A stretch of DNA of 64,000 nucleotides from JBGPLJ01 sp035644395 (GCA_035644395.1 DASQOR010000083.1:1-64000), one strand, 5' to 3'; shown: positions 18,146 to 27,622, counted from the stretch's first letter. Program-made: numbers and translations. Notes: a model not told the origin generated them from the letters alone.

Positions 18146-20739
18146 CGGCGGCTGACGAAGGCGGCGCGCGCGGCGCGAATTTCCGCGAGCGTCTGGTCGC
18201 GTTCTCCGGTGTTGTTGTAGCCCGCGTGCGCGGACGCGGCGGTCTCCAGCCGATCGATCCACTGGAGGAAATAATCGGCATTGGCTCCGCAGCGCTCCCT
18301 CGCTCCCTTGCCGCGGAAGAAGACCGGATGGGTCGTGGCGTAAGGATAGGCATCGAAAGTATCCGGGTTGGCGGCGTCGGCCGAAGCCCTGAGGAGCAGC
18401 CAGCCGGCCCCGTGCACTTCAATCGATCCCGTGAAGTCGGCGTGGGTGCGATCGCCTGTCAGGCGGATCTCGCGCACGACCGCTCCGTTCGCAACGACCT
18501 CGAGGTGATCGACCGGAACCGCCGATCGCAAGAAGCCGCGGTAGTGCAACTCGCCGCGCTCGCGATCGAAAGGGATCTCCGAGCCCGGTTCCCGCCCGTC
18601 CACGCTGAACCCCAGCAGCGGGCCGTTGGTTGCCATCGTACGACCGGCCTTGAGCGCCGCCAGCCACCGGTCGAGCCGCTGCTGCGAATCCGGGCTGCCG
18701 CCATCTACCGCTGCATACACGCGGTTGAGTCCGACCGGGCCGCGGAGCGAGGCGTAGTTGGACATCGCGTCCGTGCCCGCCGCCGCTGCTGGGCGAAATC
18801 CGCAGTTGAGGAGCCGGTACCACACCTCGGCCGACGCCCGTGGGTCGCTGAATCCGACGACTTCGTAGTAGTCAAGCTTGCCGAGCCCCGCCTCCACCGG
18901 CAACGAGTCCGTGAGTACCTTGTCCTGCACCGGATCCGGGACGACGTCGAAGGGATGCACATGGCCGACCAGTGCGCCCTGGGCATGCGCAAGATCGGCG
19001 AACGCGGCATTCGTCGGGTACGGGCTCGCCATCGCCGTGCCGGCATAGGCCGCGAAATCCGGGATCAGATAGTGATCCCGCAGTCCGAGCACGCCGAGAT
19101 GTCCCCAATAGCTCGAGTGCAGCTCCTGCCCATGCGATAGCAGGAAGCGTTCCGTCGACACGGCATCGGGATGCACCGAGAAGTAGCCGATGTCCGGAAT
19201 GCGCTGTTCCTTGTTCACGATGAGATTGAAGATGACGCCGAGATCCTCGGCCATCGCCTGGCCGCGAAGGGTCGCCGGTGTCGCACGATAGGTACCCGTA
19301 TAGTTGAGGTGGACGTGCACGTCGCCGCTGACCCAGCGCTCGCGCCAGCCTTCCGGCAGGTCCAGCGCCTCCAATTTCACCGAGACGTCGGCCGGCGCGT
19401 CGCTTCCAACCATGACCGTGCGTTTTTCGATCCTGTGGCCGAAGCCGTGCCACACCGTGATCGATGCCGCACCCCGTGGCAGCGTGATTTCAACCGGGCC
19501 GGCCGCGTGGAAGTACTCGACTTCGAAAGGCATGCGACTCCGATCGAAGCCGTCGTCCGCATGCACCCAGGCGTTCGCCGGCGCGTACGAACGGCCGTCT
19601 GATGCGATCACCGAGATGCGCGCTGCAACGGTCTGCCCACTGGAGTCGGCGACACTCACGCGCAATCGCCCCATCGATTGCAGATGACGCTGCTCCCGGA
19701 CCTCGAGCTGCCGCTGACCGCCGCCGGTGACATCCTGCAGCCAGAGTTGCGTATTGCCGCTGCGATTGGAAATGAAGGCGAGCCGCGAGGCATCCGGCGA
19801 CCAGCGCGCACCGGTGTTGTCGTAGTCGCCGAACGAGATCGGGAAGGGATCGCCGCCCGCCGCCGTTGTCACCCAGAGCTGGTGCCACTGGCGACCCGAG
19901 TAAGACGAGTACACGACACGCTTGCCGTCCGGCGACCAGTCGGGACGCGCACGCCAGGTGGTCTCCTCCATGCGCACGGCGCTCGGTTTGGCATCGCGAT
20001 CAAGGCCGCGCCGCCAGAGCGCACCGGTGCCGTAACTGATTTCAGGATTGCCGACGTAGATGAGCTCGCGGCCGTCATGCGACCAGGTCGGACTCAGCTC
20101 GTGATCGAAGGGACTGTAGTAATAGCGCGGCGTTTCGCTCCGCCGCTCCGGCCACGCGGGCCCGCCGGCCAGTCCTTGCGACGTGTAATCCCCGACGAAC
20201 ACATGGAAATGCCCGGTGCCGGCGGTCGATACCCACGCGATGCGCTTGCCGTCAGGCGACCAACGCGGCTCGACATTCACGGCGCCATTCGACGTCAGCG
20301 GCGTGACTCGACCCGACGCCGCATCGACGAGCGCCAGCTCCATGGCGTCGTGCGCATAGCGCACGAAGACGATGCGCTTGCCGTCGGCGGACACATCCGG
20401 CTGGAAGTCGTAGCCCGGGCCGTGCGTCAATTCCTCGGCGACGTCCGAATTGACCGCCTGCTTCCACAGGCTTCCCTGCATGGAAAAGACAACGGTTCGG
20501 CCGTCGGGAAACCACGCGACCGCGCTCGGCCCGCTCGTGAGATGCGGCAGGTACATCTCGCGAAAGTAGTAGTTGTGCGGAACGTCGATCTGCGCGAGCA
20601 CCGGCCGACGCTCAGCGCCGGCCGCCGCTGCGCAGGCAAGCAAGAGCAGGAGGAAGGCGGTGGACCCGCTACCGTAAGAGGGGACAGGTCCATTTTTCCT
20701 GCTGCGACGGAAAAACAGACCCGTCCCCATCCATCTCAC
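18142..20739 (-). CDS. TolB-like propeller fused to a CehA/McbA-family metallohydrolase
   Basis: An 865-aa exported protein. After a charged n-region and a leucine/alanine-rich signal core (about residues 28-45) come about six PD40/WD-like repeats (W-S-P-D-G-K-R-I type), residues about 60-345. A middle beta-rich domain follows. The C-terminal half has PHP/CehA motifs: GDVHVHLNYTG and VGHVHPFD, likely metal ligands. CehA/McbA relatives hydrolyse carbamates and other esters/amides. Here the substrate is unknown. The GTG start (20739) overlaps the stop of the upstream aminotransferase (GTGA); an ATG at 20730 is the alternative. Either way the N-terminus is encoded by a palindromic repeat. Confidence 0.82.
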   Translation of the reverse strand: MRWMGTGLFFRRSRKNGPVPSYGSGSTAFLLLLLACAAAAGAERRPVLAQIDVPHNYYFREMYLPHLTSGPSAVAWFPDGRTVVFSMQGSLWKQAVNSDVAEELTHGPGYDFQPDVSADGKRIVFVRYAHDAMELALVDAASGRVTPLTSNGAVNVEPRWSPDGKRIAWVSTAGTGHFHVFVGDYTSQGLAGGPAWPERRSETPRYYYSPFDHELSPTWSHDGRELIYVGNPEISYGTGALWRRGLDRDAKPSAVRMEETTWRARPDWSPDGKRVVYSSYSGRQWHQLWVTTAAGGDPFPISFGDYDNTGARWSPDASRLAFISNRSGNTQLWLQDVTGGGQRQLEVREQRHLQSMGRLRVSVADSSGQTVAARISVIASDGRSYAPANAWVHADDGFDRSRMPFEVEYFHAAGPVEITLPRGAASITVWHGFGHRIEKRTVMVGSDAPADVSVKLEALDLPEGWRERWVSGDVHVHLNYTGTYRATPATLRGQAMAEDLGVIFNLIVNKEQRIPDIGYFSVHPDAVSTERFLLSHGQELHSSYWGHLGVLGLRDHYLIPDFAAYAGTAMASPYPTNAAFADLAHAQGALVGHVHPFDVVPDPVQDKVLTDSLPVEAGLGKLDYYEVVGFSDPRASAEVWYRLLNCGFRPAAAAGTDAMSNYASLRGPVGLNRVYAAVDGGSPDSQQRLDRWLAALKAGRTMATNGPLLGFSVDGREPGSEIPFDRERGELHYRGFLRSAVPVDHLEVVANGAVVREIRLTGDRTHADFTGSIEVHGAGWLLLRASADAANPDTFDAYPYATTHPVFFRGKGARERCGANADYFLQWIDRLETAASAHAGYNNTGERDQTLAEIRAARAAFVSRR
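20676..20732. repeat. GGGGACAGGTCC-type palindrome, copy 3 (inside a coding start)
   Basis: Arms at 20676-20699 and 20709-20732 match as an imperfect inverted repeat (17 of 24 positions; several mismatches are transitions that still allow G-U pairs) around a 9-nt loop. The core resembles copies 1 and 2. It lies in the first 60 nt of the metallohydrolase reading frame, just after the aminotransferase stop. Confidence 0.75.
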
Positions 20740-22064
20740 GCCAGCGCTTCCTGGAGAGACAGCTCGAGGATATCGAGGCCCTCATCGAGGAGTCCCTGGT
20801 CGATCATGAGCGGCGGAATCAGCCGGATGCCGCTGGCGCCGCACTCAAGGAGCAGCAAGCCGTTCTGATAGGCATTGTTGACCAGTTTTGTCGCGAGCGC
20901 TTTGGCGGGCGCCTTCGTCGAACGATCCTGGACGAACTCGACGCCGATCATGAGGCCACGGCCGCGGATGTCGCCGATCACCGGGTATTTCGCGGCGAGC
21001 TCGCGTAAGCGACGCATCGCGCGCTCGCCCATGAGCGCGGCATTCTGCGCATAGCCCTCTTCGACCAGTTTCAGTGTCGCGAGCGCCGCCGCACAACAAA
21101 GCGGATTGCCCCCGAACGTGTTCGCGTGCGATCCCGGCGCGAGTTTCTCCATCACCTTCTTCGCTCCGACCGCGAGACCGATCGGCAAGCCCGACCCGAT
21201 ACCTTTCGCGAGCGTAATGATGTCCGGGCGCACGCCCGTGTGCTGCCACGCGAACATCTTGCCGGTGCGGCCGATGCCGGCCTGCACTTCATCGAATATG
21301 AGAAGGATGCCGTGCTTGTCGCAAAGCGCACGCAGGCCCGCGAGAAAGCCGTCCGGCGGCACGACGTAACCGCCCTCGCCCTGGATCGGCTCGACGAGAA
21401 TGGCCGCCACCTCGTCCGCCGGGATGTTCCGTTCGAACAGCGTCTCGATATAGGCGATCACCGCCTGGCCCTGATCGGCGCCGGCAAAGAGCGGCCGGTA
21501 GGGATTCGGATACGGCACGTGCACGACGCCGGGCATCGCGGGAAAGAAACCGCGCTGCTGCGTGTATTTGCTCGCGGTCACCGCGAGAGAGCCCATCGTG
21601 CGTCCGTGAAATGCGCCGAGAAAACCGATCACGCGCGGGCGCTTGCTCGTGTGCCGCGCAATCTTGAGCGCCGCTTCGACGGACTCGGAGCCCGAGTTCG
21701 CAAAGAACGTCACGGCCGGGCCGCTCACCGGATCGAGCGCCGCCATTTTCTCGGCCAGCTGCACCTGGCCCTCGTGCCAGTAGTCGCAGGAGATGTGCAG
21801 GAAATGCCTGGCCGCTTCCTGGATCGCCGCGACCACGGCCGGATGGCTGTGGCCGGTCGAGCAGACGGCGATGCCGGACGCGAAATCGACGAAGCGGTTG
21901 CCGTCGACATCCCACACCTCGGCCCCGCGTCCGTGACTGATCACGAATGGATAGTCGCGCACATAGCTCGGCGACACGACTCGCGCGTCGCGCTCGATGA
22001 GCGCCTTCGCCTTCGGCCCCGGCAGCGTGGCTCGCCCCTTCGACTTCCCTTGCACGTCATTCAT
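20736..22064 (-). CDS. Class III aminotransferase (4-aminobutyrate/acetylornithine type)
   Basis: A 442-aa PLP enzyme. ANSGSESVEAA (about 122-132), FHGRTMGSL, Asp258 in FDEVQAGIGRTG and Lys287 in LAKGIGSG are the class III signature. Sequence features favour GabT-like enzymes that turn terminal amines into semialdehydes. The ATG at 22064 has GGGGAG 7 nt upstream; an in-frame ATG at 22082 overlaps the aldehyde dehydrogenase stop (ATGA) and is the alternative. The semialdehyde produced would be a natural substrate for the dehydrogenase encoded just before it in the same transcript. Confidence 0.92.
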   Translation of the reverse strand: MNDVQGKSKGRATLPGPKAKALIERDARVVSPSYVRDYPFVISHGRGAEVWDVDGNRFVDFASGIAVCSTGHSHPAVVAAIQEAARHFLHISCDYWHEGQVQLAEKMAALDPVSGPAVTFFANSGSESVEAALKIARHTSKRPRVIGFLGAFHGRTMGSLAVTASKYTQQRGFFPAMPGVVHVPYPNPYRPLFAGADQGQAVIAYIETLFERNIPADEVAAILVEPIQGEGGYVVPPDGFLAGLRALCDKHGILLIFDEVQAGIGRTGKMFAWQHTGVRPDIITLAKGIGSGLPIGLAVGAKKVMEKLAPGSHANTFGGNPLCCAAALATLKLVEEGYAQNAALMGERAMRRLRELAAKYPVIGDIRGRGLMIGVEFVQDRSTKAPAKALATKLVNNAYQNGLLLLECGASGIRLIPPLMIDQGLLDEGLDILELSLQEALA

Positions 22065-22078
22065 CGGCTGACTCCCCG

Positions 22079-23644
22079 TCATTCCACGAGCGTCTGCGAC
22101 TGCTCGCGCTGGTACAAGGCTAGATAGTACGCGGAAGCGATGCCCTTGCCGGTATTCCCCGAACCCTTCCAGCCGCCGAACGGCTGATAGCCGGGCCAGG
22201 CGCCGGTAGTTGCTCCCTGTGGCCGGTTGGCGTAGGTGACGCCCGCCTCGATGTTCTCGAAGAACCATTTCACTTCGGCCGGCGCTCCGTAGAAGCCCGC
22301 CGTGAGCCCGAGCGTACTGGCATTCGCCAGCGACATGGCGGTCTCGCGGTCGGCCACGCGCGCGAGCATGACGATCGGGACGAACATCTCCTCGGTCCAC
22401 AACGGATGATCGAGCGGCGCTTCCGCGAGCGTCGGTTCGCAGTAAAGTCCCTGCGCGAACTCGCCCTCGGTGAGTTGCCGTCCGCCCGCAAGCACGCGAG
22501 CCCCGCCACTCCTGAGTTCGTCGCTGAAGCGGCCGAAATTCTTCCAGGCCGAGGCATTGACCACGGGCCCGAGCCAGTTTTCCCGACGCGTGGGATCGCC
22601 CACCTTGATGCGCGCCATTTCACCGACCAGCCGCTCCGTGAGATCCGCGGCAACGCGCTGGTCGACATAAATGCGCGAGAGGGCCGAGCACTTTTGCCCG
22701 CTCAAGCCGAATGCCGATCGCACGATGCCCTTCGTGGCGCGCTCGAGATCGGCTCCCGCCGTGACGATGACGGCATTCTTGCCGCCCATTTCCGCGATGC
22801 AGGGCCGCGGCGACGCGCCGCCGCTCATGCGGCTGCCGATCTGCATGCCGACGGCGTGCGACCCCGTAAAAGTAATTCCGGCGGTGTCGGGATGACCGAC
22901 CAGGGCCTCGCCCGCGTCGCAACCCGTGCCGTTGACCCAATTGAAGACGCCGGCCGGGAGCCCCGCGTCGTGAATGCACTGGGCCAGCAAGCGCCCCGAC
23001 CAGGGAGTGTCGGTCGCGCCCTTGAGAACCACGGTATTGCCGGTGACAAGGGCCGCCGCGACCGGACCGCCGGCGAGCGCAAACGGAAAGTTGAACGGCG
23101 CAATGACGACCCAGACACCATACGGCTTCATCACCGAGCGATTGTGACTCAGGAAATCCTTGAGCGGATCGTCCGGCAGCGCGTGGTCGAAGCCGCGCCG
23201 CTGGAAGTCCTCGCAGTAGTGCAGGAAGAAGTCCGCCGTCTCCTGGACTTCTCCCAGCGCTTCCATGCGGTTCTTGCCGACTTCAAGCGCGACCGCCGCG
23301 GCAATGTCGTACACCCGCTCTTCGATGAGGGCCGCGACCCGCCGCAGCAAGCGGACACGCTCTCCGGCTGGCGTGCCGCGCCACAGCGGCGCCCCGCGCT
23401 TGGCCGCAAGCATCGCCCGTTGCGCTTCCTCGGGCGTTGCTTCGCCGAAGTGTCCGAGGACCCAGTCGCGCTGAATCGGGCTCCGCTTGGGACTCGTGAC
23501 GGCGGCGGCACGAAAGTCGCCGTCGATGTAGTGGCCATGCGTCTCGCCCAAACGCGCACGCACCCGCCCGAGCGCGGACTCGAAGTCCTCGTGGAGCGAC
23601 GCCGGCGGGTCGAACATCGTCGAATACGTGAGCTTGAAAGCCAT
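22079..23644 (-). CDS. NAD(P)-dependent aldehyde dehydrogenase (P5C-dehydrogenase-like)
   Basis: A 521-aa aldehyde dehydrogenase. The NAD site (VVIAPFNFPFAL), the general base in AEMGGKN (Glu285) and the catalytic cysteine in FGLSGQKCSAL (Cys319) are all present. The end section (GATTGAWPGYQPFGGWKGSG) is like glutamate-gamma-semialdehyde dehydrogenases (PutA/RocA group). It probably oxidises an amino-acid semialdehyde. The ATG at 23644 begins MAFKLTYSTMFDPP; upstream sequence is not conserved-looking. It leads the operon with the aminotransferase and metallohydrolase and is divergent from the flavoprotein gene. Confidence 0.92.
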   Translation of the reverse strand: MAFKLTYSTMFDPPASLHEDFESALGRVRARLGETHGHYIDGDFRAAAVTSPKRSPIQRDWVLGHFGEATPEEAQRAMLAAKRGAPLWRGTPAGERVRLLRRVAALIEERVYDIAAAVALEVGKNRMEALGEVQETADFFLHYCEDFQRRGFDHALPDDPLKDFLSHNRSVMKPYGVWVVIAPFNFPFALAGGPVAAALVTGNTVVLKGATDTPWSGRLLAQCIHDAGLPAGVFNWVNGTGCDAGEALVGHPDTAGITFTGSHAVGMQIGSRMSGGASPRPCIAEMGGKNAVIVTAGADLERATKGIVRSAFGLSGQKCSALSRIYVDQRVAADLTERLVGEMARIKVGDPTRRENWLGPVVNASAWKNFGRFSDELRSGGARVLAGGRQLTEGEFAQGLYCEPTLAEAPLDHPLWTEEMFVPIVMLARVADRETAMSLANASTLGLTAGFYGAPAEVKWFFENIEAGVTYANRPQGATTGAWPGYQPFGGWKGSGNTGKGIASAYYLALYQREQSQTLVE

Positions 23645-23730
23645 GCGGCGTATTTTCGCACAGTCGTCGAGCGCGTAGCTCGCGACCGGACGGCTAGACG
23701 CCGCCGGCGCTTTCACGACACACTCGCGCC

Positions 23731-25092
23731 GTGACCGCCGGCGAAACGCAAGTCCAGAAATCGATCCGGGATGAATGGTCCCGGGATCCCGGCGCAAGCC
23801 AACTGCCCGCGGCGGTCGACGTCGCCATCATCGGCGGCGGGATCGTCGGTGCGGCGGCGTCATTCTTCCTGGCGCGCGCCGGCGTTTCCGTCCTGCTGTG
23901 CGAGAAGGGGCGTATCGCCGGCGAGCAATCGGGCCGCAACTGGGGCTGGGTGCGTCAGCAGGGGCGGTCGCCCGTCGAGTTGCCGCTGATGATTCGAAGC
24001 CTCGCCCTCTGGCGCACGCTCAAGAAAGATCTGGGCGCGGACCTCGACTTCGCACAGGGCGGAAGTACCTACCTCGCGACCGACGCAGCGCAGTTGGAAT
24101 CCTTCCGTCCCTGGCTCGCCATCGCACGCGCGCACCAGCTCGACACACGCTTGCTGACCTCGAGCGAACTCGGAACCGTTCTCAAGAGCGGCAACGAACG
24201 CTGGGCCGGCGGCATGCACACTGCGAGCGACGGACGCGCGGAACCGAATCGCGCGGCGCCCGCCATCGTGCGTGGCGCGGAACGTGCCGGCGCTATCATC
24301 CGGACAGGTTGCGCAGTCCGTGGTATCGAATGTGCCGCGGGCCGCGTGCATGCCATCGTGACCGAGCACGGCGCGGTACGGACTTCGACGGTGCTGTGCG
24401 CAGGTGGTGCATGGACCAGCCTCTTCTGTCGCTCGCTCGATATCGAAGTCCCGCAGCTCCTCGTCAAAGGCACGGTGGCGCGCATCGCGCCGACCACCGC
24501 GCTGCTCGAGGGCGAGGCCTGGTCGCACGATGTGGCGATCCGGCGCCGGCAGGACGGCGGTTACACGGTGGCCCGGGGCTCGGCGCTGGAGCATGCCTTG
24601 ACACCCGCGACGTTTCGCTACCTGCGGAAGTTCTGGCCCGCGATGCGGCAGGAGCAAGGTGCCGTTCGACTACGGCTCGGTCGAGACTTCCTGCATGCCG
24701 CGATGACGCCGCGCCGCTGGGGCCTTTCTGACGAGTCGCCGTTCGAGCGCGAACGAATGCTCGACCCGGCCGCCGATACGCGCGACCTGCACGCGCTCGG
24801 CGACGCCATCAGCCGTCGTTTCCCGGAGATTGCCGGCGCACCCATCCTCGAATCCTGGGCCGGCCTGATCGAGAGTTCGCCCGACGTGCTGCCGATCATT
24901 TCGGCGAGCGAGCGGATCGAAGGATTTTTCATTGCGACCGGCTTCAGCGGCCACGGCTTCGGCATCGGGCCGGGTGCCGGCGAGCTCGTGGCGCGGATGC
25001 TGACGAAAAGGGCGAGCTCTGATGAGCTCGCCCCATTTCGTCTCGGTCGCTTCTACGACGGATCGCCGATCCGGCCGGGCCCTACGATCTAG
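23731..25092 (+). CDS. FAD-dependent oxidoreductase, D-amino-acid dehydrogenase (DadA/PuuB) family
   Basis: A 453-aa flavoprotein. The dinucleotide-binding motif VAIIGGGIVGAAAS is at about residues 30-43, and the GFSGHGFGIGPGAGELVA stretch near the C-terminus is typical of DAO-superfamily amine/amino-acid oxidases. It would oxidise a primary or secondary amine to an imine. The start is GTG. It is divergent from the aldehyde dehydrogenase by 86 nt and ends tail-to-tail with the TonB receptor gene, the two TAG stops sharing the bases CTAG. Confidence 0.9.
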   Translation: MTAGETQVQKSIRDEWSRDPGASQLPAAVDVAIIGGGIVGAAASFFLARAGVSVLLCEKGRIAGEQSGRNWGWVRQQGRSPVELPLMIRSLALWRTLKKDLGADLDFAQGGSTYLATDAAQLESFRPWLAIARAHQLDTRLLTSSELGTVLKSGNERWAGGMHTASDGRAEPNRAAPAIVRGAERAGAIIRTGCAVRGIECAAGRVHAIVTEHGAVRTSTVLCAGGAWTSLFCRSLDIEVPQLLVKGTVARIAPTTALLEGEAWSHDVAIRRRQDGGYTVARGSALEHALTPATFRYLRKFWPAMRQEQGAVRLRLGRDFLHAAMTPRRWGLSDESPFERERMLDPAADTRDLHALGDAISRRFPEIAGAPILESWAGLIESSPDVLPIISASERIEGFFIATGFSGHGFGIGPGAGELVARMLTKRASSDELAPFRLGRFYDGSPIRPGPTI

Positions 25093-27563
25093 AACTTCTG
25101 GCTGAACTGCAACCCGATCGTGCGCGGCGGCGTCGGCAACACGTACTTGTTCGCAAGCCCGCAAATCGCCGCATCGCACTGCGCGAAGCTGTCGAGCGTC
25201 GCGTTCTTGTCGAACGCGTTGTTGACGAACAGTTCGAACGCGTAGCTGTCGCGCTGGATTCCGAAGGTGAAATCCGCGAGCAGATAGCCGCCCTCCTTCC
25301 CAAGGATTTCACGCTGGCCAGGGCTGCCGTCTTCCAGATTGACCCTGAGGTCCGGCCAGCGGCTCGCCACGTAAGCGAAGGACGCCTGCGCGTGCGCATC
25401 GAAGCCCCCGAGCGGGAACTCGTAGCGGCCCGTCAGGTTCCCCTTGAACTTGGGCGTGACGGGCAGCTGTGTTCCCCTGGGTGCCAGCGGCGGTCCGGGC
25501 GCGATGTCGTCCGGCGGCGGGTCGCCCGTCGGATACGGGCAGGGATCGGTCGTGACGGGATTCGCGTTGGCATCGAGCAATCCGCAATAGTTCGCGGTCA
25601 GCTCGGCCTGCATGAATGCAAAGCCGCCACCCCAGGTCAGGTGGTTCGTTTGCGCAAACTGCCACTCGACCTCCACTCCCTGCACGCGCGCATTGCCCGC
25701 GTTCGCGATCTGGGTGAGCGAGTTCGCTCCAAGGAACGAGAACTGGAAGTTGTCCCAGTCTTCGATGAACAACGCACCGTTGAAGCGCGCGCGGCCGCTC
25801 TCCGTGGTGGTCTTCCAGCCGACCTCGTAGTTCTTCAGGAAGTCCGCCTTGTAAGGCGGCAGGTCGCCCTGGCGATTGATGCCGCCCGGCCGGAAGCCCT
25901 CGGAATAGGTCAGATAGTACATGTGCCGGTCGTCGACCTTGAAGGTGAGGTTGACCTTGTCCGTGTGGCCCGAGTCCTTGGTCTCCTTGTCGAGGTCCAT
26001 GCACGGACCACCGTTGATCTGCGTGGCGGAGAAACAGCGCTTCTCTCCGGTCGAGGCGAACTGCTGGTTGAGGCCAAAGCCGTAGAAACCCTCGAGCGAG
26101 TTGTCGGCCTTGAAGTAGCGCAGGCCGTACGTCGCCGACACGCGGTCCGAGAAGTCGAAGGTGAATTCGCCGAATGCCGCCTTGTCGCGGTCGACGCGCA
26201 CCTGTTCGGTGAGCCACCAGGTATCGGGCCAGCCGGTCACTTCGCTGAGATCGGCCAGGTCGTTGATCATGTAACGCTGTTCGATCGCATGCTGCTGGCG
26301 CTGGATGAAGAGTCCGGCGATGAAATGGAAACGCCAGTCCTGCGGCGAGCTGAAACGCAGCTCGTTGCTCCATTTCTGGTAGCGGTCCTTGCCCACGATG
26401 AATTGCGACGGATTGATGAGTTCGTCGCTGTTGTCGTACCAGTAGGAGCCGTAGCCACAACACGTGTCGTAGAAGAAGGAGTAGTCGGTGTAGTCCGAAT
26501 TCGCGAACACGTCGCGCTTGAGGAACGCGCCCGCGTACACCATATCGAAGTTGCCGAGCTTGCCTTCCACGGTGAGGGCCGCCTGCCCCCACTTGTCATC
26601 GCTCGATTCCTTGTAGTAGTGCGAAAGCTTTTCGTTACCCTGCGCCGTGTCGTAGGCGAAAAAGCCGTTCACCTTCGCCCGCTGCCCCATGACCTGCGGC
26701 GTGATGCTCCAGGTGTCGCCGAGGTTGATGCGCAAGGCCGCGCGCCCGCCGTAGATGTCGGAGTCGTTGTAGTTGCTCTTCGCCTGCGCCGGCGTCTGTT
26801 CGCAACCAGGAACGGGACTCGGCGAATTCGTGATGCAGATGCCGGAGGTCGGGAACGTCCGGGTGTTCACGACATTGTCGATGTAGCCCGGATTGTGGTC
26901 GTACCAGCCGACCATGCGCACCGCCATGTTCCCGCCAAGCGGGATGTTGACGAAGCCTTCGCCGGTGTAGCCCTGGTCACCGCCCGAGACCGTGGTGCCG
27001 GTCAGGTCGTAGCCGGCCTTGAAGCCGCTCGGATCGGGCTTGTTGGTGATGATGCGGACCGTGCCGGCCTGCGAGCTCGCGCCGTACAAGGTGCCTTGCG
27101 GGCCGGCGAGCGCCTCGACACGCTCGATGTCGTACACGTGGATGTCGAGCGAGCCCTGGATGGTCGTCACCGGCTGCTCGTCGAGATACACGCCGACGCT
27201 CGGGAGCGAGCCGGAGTGATTGCCGTCGCCGCCGTTCGCGACGCCGCGCATGTACACCTGCACGAATCCTGGGCCAAGCGTCTGGAACGACAGGCTCGGG
27301 ATCAGTTTGGCGTAGTCTTCGAAGTTCGTTACGTGCAGCTCTTCAAGCTTCTCGGTCCCGATCGCCGTGATGCTGATCGGCACGTCCTGCAGGCTTTCCG
27401 AGCGCTTCTGCGCCGTCACCAGCACTTCCTCGAGCACTCCGGTATCGGCCTGCTGCTGGGCGAACGCTGCGGCCGGGACCGCGCTGAGGATTGCAGTTGC
27501 GAGTGGCAAGCGAGTCCAGCCTGCCTCCGTCCGATGCAATTTTCTCTTTCGGCTGCGTGTCAT
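25089..27563 (-). CDS. TonB-dependent outer-membrane receptor
   Basis: An 824-aa importer. The signal peptide ends around AAAFA. Next comes a TonB-box region (LEEVLVTAQKR) and a plug domain (about 55-175), then a beta-barrel ending in the usual aromatic C-terminus (GLQFSQKF). No N-terminal signalling domain is present. The ATG at 27563 has GGGGAG 8 nt upstream. This subgroup usually serves non-iron substrates in Steroidobacter- and Sphingomonas-like bacteria. Location beside the catabolic genes suggests it brings in their substrate. Confidence 0.95.
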   Translation of the reverse strand: MTRSRKRKLHRTEAGWTRLPLATAILSAVPAAAFAQQQADTGVLEEVLVTAQKRSESLQDVPISITAIGTEKLEELHVTNFEDYAKLIPSLSFQTLGPGFVQVYMRGVANGGDGNHSGSLPSVGVYLDEQPVTTIQGSLDIHVYDIERVEALAGPQGTLYGASSQAGTVRIITNKPDPSGFKAGYDLTGTTVSGGDQGYTGEGFVNIPLGGNMAVRMVGWYDHNPGYIDNVVNTRTFPTSGICITNSPSPVPGCEQTPAQAKSNYNDSDIYGGRAALRINLGDTWSITPQVMGQRAKVNGFFAYDTAQGNEKLSHYYKESSDDKWGQAALTVEGKLGNFDMVYAGAFLKRDVFANSDYTDYSFFYDTCCGYGSYWYDNSDELINPSQFIVGKDRYQKWSNELRFSSPQDWRFHFIAGLFIQRQQHAIEQRYMINDLADLSEVTGWPDTWWLTEQVRVDRDKAAFGEFTFDFSDRVSATYGLRYFKADNSLEGFYGFGLNQQFASTGEKRCFSATQINGGPCMDLDKETKDSGHTDKVNLTFKVDDRHMYYLTYSEGFRPGGINRQGDLPPYKADFLKNYEVGWKTTTESGRARFNGALFIEDWDNFQFSFLGANSLTQIANAGNARVQGVEVEWQFAQTNHLTWGGGFAFMQAELTANYCGLLDANANPVTTDPCPYPTGDPPPDDIAPGPPLAPRGTQLPVTPKFKGNLTGRYEFPLGGFDAHAQASFAYVASRWPDLRVNLEDGSPGQREILGKEGGYLLADFTFGIQRDSYAFELFVNNAFDKNATLDSFAQCDAAICGLANKYVLPTPPRTIGLQFSQKF

Positions 27564-27622
27564 CGTTGGCGCTCCCCTCTGGATTGGACCCCGCGCGGAT
27601 TGTATGTCGCGTCGACGCCAAC

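Noticed and set aside
20736..22082. Start at 22082 for the minus-strand aminotransferase
   Set aside because: It gives ATGA overlap but no good ribosome-binding site; the ATG at 22064 has GGGGAG at the right distance. Not fully excluded.
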